Positions 62,001-64,000 of a stretch of 64,000 nucleotides of DNA are shown in pieces; positions within the stretch are counted from its first letter, which is position 1; the number at the start of each line of letters is the position of its first letter. The notes below the pieces were generated by a model. The model did not search any database and was not told the origin of the DNA. It worked only from the letters and a program-made list of their open reading frames with translations. The translations under genes were made by a program, and so were the position numbers. This DNA is from Saccharina japonica (lineage: Eukaryota; Sar; Phaeophyceae; Laminariales; Laminariaceae). The stretch covers positions 309,700 to 373,699 of the forward strand of contig MEHQ01002275.1 of assembly GCA_008828725.1 (NCBI GenBank). Reading direction: 5' to 3'.

Positions 62001-64000
62001 CTGTAGTGCATGCTACATGTCTCTCGACTTGAATTTCATACGTTTATGGTGCAATTACCAGAAGAATGGTCTACATGACCACCGTATCCCGGCCCTTTTA
62101 CTCCCGAGCCGCAACGAGCTCGGTTGGCTGCAGGGAGGCAAAATGGTCAAATTTCTACACCTCGGACGGATCATCGATTTTACCACTTCATGATCTAGAT
62201 GATTCAGGGCAGATACAGCAGATTCCGGATCTGTACACGGCATCTACGTAGCTTACGTTGCCGGGTGGGAGCCGTATAATCTGCATGATCTACGTGCTGT
62301 AGCACCTGTTTCCTGGGTTGGGTGTGTATTATGCAGATCCTGCACAACCTGTCACAACTGCAAGAAGTGCGGAACAAGATGACCTGTTTTGATAGATTAT
62401 CTAGATCATGATCAGATTTTATCCAGATCATGGTGAGATGGTCTACCGTAAATCATGATCAGATGATCTAGATCGTGATCTGTCCGAGGGGTGCACATTT
62501 CGCTTCAACCGCTATGATGCTTCAATCAGCGAAGATACGCTTATTACCATTTGGGAAATATTCCTACTATTAATATCAGTACGTACCACTTCTCGGCAAA
62601 ACAGACGTCCCCGTATAACTTGGGGAGAGAAACGACAACACGCACGTTTGCACACTTCACTCGCATATCGATTGACGCTGCATGCTTTACGACCACTGTC
62701 AGCTTCAAGTTTTGTTCTTACAAGCGTCAGTATAACATTATAGTAGTACAGTAAACTCCGCGATCATACGATCAAAGTCTACACCCTTTGATGCACCGAG
62801 GCTACGTATAAGGTATGGTATGGTATGGTATGGTATGACACGTCGGCGGCCACATCGATCTCGCCATCAACTCAGATCTCGGAAATGCATCCAACAGTTA
62901 GTTGTTCGTTACACGCCGATCAGGAACACCACCGTATGGGTTATCACCGGCAAAGGCGAGTTGGGCACTGCCTATCGGGCGCGTGTGACCGCCGCTGCCG
63001 GAAGTGGTGAGGGGTGAGGATACACGAGAGGATAAAGCCTCAAAATAGAAAACAACCCCATCAGATATCTACAGCCCATCAGATATCTACTGTACAGTAT
63101 TTAGTAGTAGTACTCTGCAGTGTAACGCGTCGTGACATAACAGCCCGCCCCGCAAAGTGTACGAGCACGTACTGCTGTCTGTAGGAATATCCGACCAACT
63201 TCGTTTTTTTTGACAGAAAAAAGAAAGCCGGACTCGCACGTACGCTACAAATAAAAAAATGCAAAAATAATGAAATGTGAGGGGATACCGTTTGTGCGCG
63301 GGGCATGTTCACGAACGCTCCAACCGCCAGGGATTTCATTTCATAGATACTACAACAGTATACTCGTACGATATACTGTTCGTACTACTACTACTGTACT
63401 GCTCTGTGGTTTTTCGTACATAGATCTACTTCATACGGTTATCAGCTGTCGGATACTGGTATGTACCTATAGTGTAGTAGGAGGTTCTTATTATTAATAA
63501 TAGGAGTAGCTACCTTTCGTTACACTCTATGATGCCAGATATACAACTACCATGCACCTTCGGATTTCGGACGAACGCCTGGTGCTCGTAGTCATAATAC
63601 TCCAAGTAGATAGATATCATACCTGTTTTATAGGTTATCGTCGCGAAGATGATACAGGTGTACGAAAAACTCCCCCCCTAGGTAACATGAAAACGAAAAC
63701 AAACGACGGAGATTTCAGGATTCGGAACTAATAAAAAAAGAGTACGCAGAGCGCTCGCTACGTATACAGCATTAATTACGACTCGTATACCGTTAGACAG
63801 CTTTGTTTTCCACGTACACCACGAAGTGCGCCCCAATCTCAATCTTTGTGCCCACAAGGGGGAAGTGGCCGACGACCGCGCGGGACACAACAACCGGGGG
63901 TTCTCACCGAGTTCCGCAATCCTTCGCGGTGCGCAGCGCGCCAGGGATCTCTGCACACAGGTTCCCGGCGACCAAACTCCACTGGTCGGTACCACGCTCA
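59008..64000 (-). CDS. R2R3-MYB transcription factor, 5' end outside the window
   Basis: Minus-strand exons: 64000-63908 (continues past the edge), 61655-61067 and 60699-59008. All junctions are GT-AG with matching phases (2, 0), and the last exon is exactly 564 codons with its stop. The first exon gives the R2 repeat (DQWSLVAGNLCAEIPGALRT, AKDCGTR). Joined to exon 2 it completes RWFHHLDPSLREEPWTEIED, followed by the R3 repeat with DRWAEIAKLLTGRTENSVKS and HWHATFQKK. The spaced Trp residues and NSVKSHW recognition helix are typical of DNA-binding MYB repeats. The remaining ~700 aa are low complexity (Gly, Ala, Ser, Pro, Gln/His runs) and probably form transactivation regions. The C-terminus is SWATGFQDFSS. 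It would act in the nucleus as a sequence-specific regulator; targets are unknown. A third, N-terminal repeat (R1) may exist outside the window. Confidence 0.85.
62260..62490. repeat. GATCATGATC-type palindrome cluster
   Basis: Several TAGATCATGATCAGAT-like palindromes and their partial copies occur within about 230 bp inside the first visible intron of the MYB gene. They could fold back on each other. Function unknown. Confidence 0.5.

Overview
The window is eukaryotic nuclear DNA. Genes are split by many GT-AG introns of roughly 0.3-2.8 kb, exons are GC-rich with long Gly/Ala/Gln runs, and the space between holds homopolymers, microsatellites and small mobile elements. There are no operons, ribosome-binding sites or CRISPR. 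Intron-dense genes, a ciliary-type protein and mixed LINE/gypsy/copia debris suggest a stramenopile such as a brown alga (Ectocarpus-like); the species is an inference. All exon borders below were read by eye from splice sites and reading-frame phase. No transcript or database was available.

Layout. 204-5917 (-): a five-exon gene for a ~1205-aa nuclear-type protein with three Tudor-like modules and a Gln-rich tract. 8316-10583 (-): a complete four-exon TMEM14-family gene, head-to-head with 10881-19419 (+), a seven-exon gene for a secretory type-I membrane protein resembling the V-ATPase accessory protein ATP6AP2. 24136-31435 (+): a six-exon gene for a probable ciliary/axonemal protein with a decayed LINE in its last intron. 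33964-39147 (-): F-box, Gly-rich region, Tudor module and TMEM185-like membrane region in one predicted protein. 44136-46220 (-): a second copy of only the Tudor-membrane part, inside a 3.08-kb duplication that is almost identical to the first copy. 47087-50916 (-): a small membrane-protein gene. 59008-64000 (-): an R2R3-MYB transcription factor that runs off the right edge.

Mobile DNA. A LINE with reverse transcriptase motifs and short tail-only copies ends in runs of C on its sense strand. A ~530-bp repeat family has a related end and the same C-run. There is a tRNA-headed SINE with a poly(A) tail, five copies of an ~80-bp hairpin element, two MITE-like elements, and gypsy and copia pol fragments near 55-56 kb.

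The genes have unrelated roles (chromatin/ubiquitin, membrane, cilium, transcription), as expected for a eukaryotic chromosome. The most notable points are the 10.17-kb-spaced duplication, the F-box/Tudor/membrane fusion and the poly(C)-tailed repeat families.
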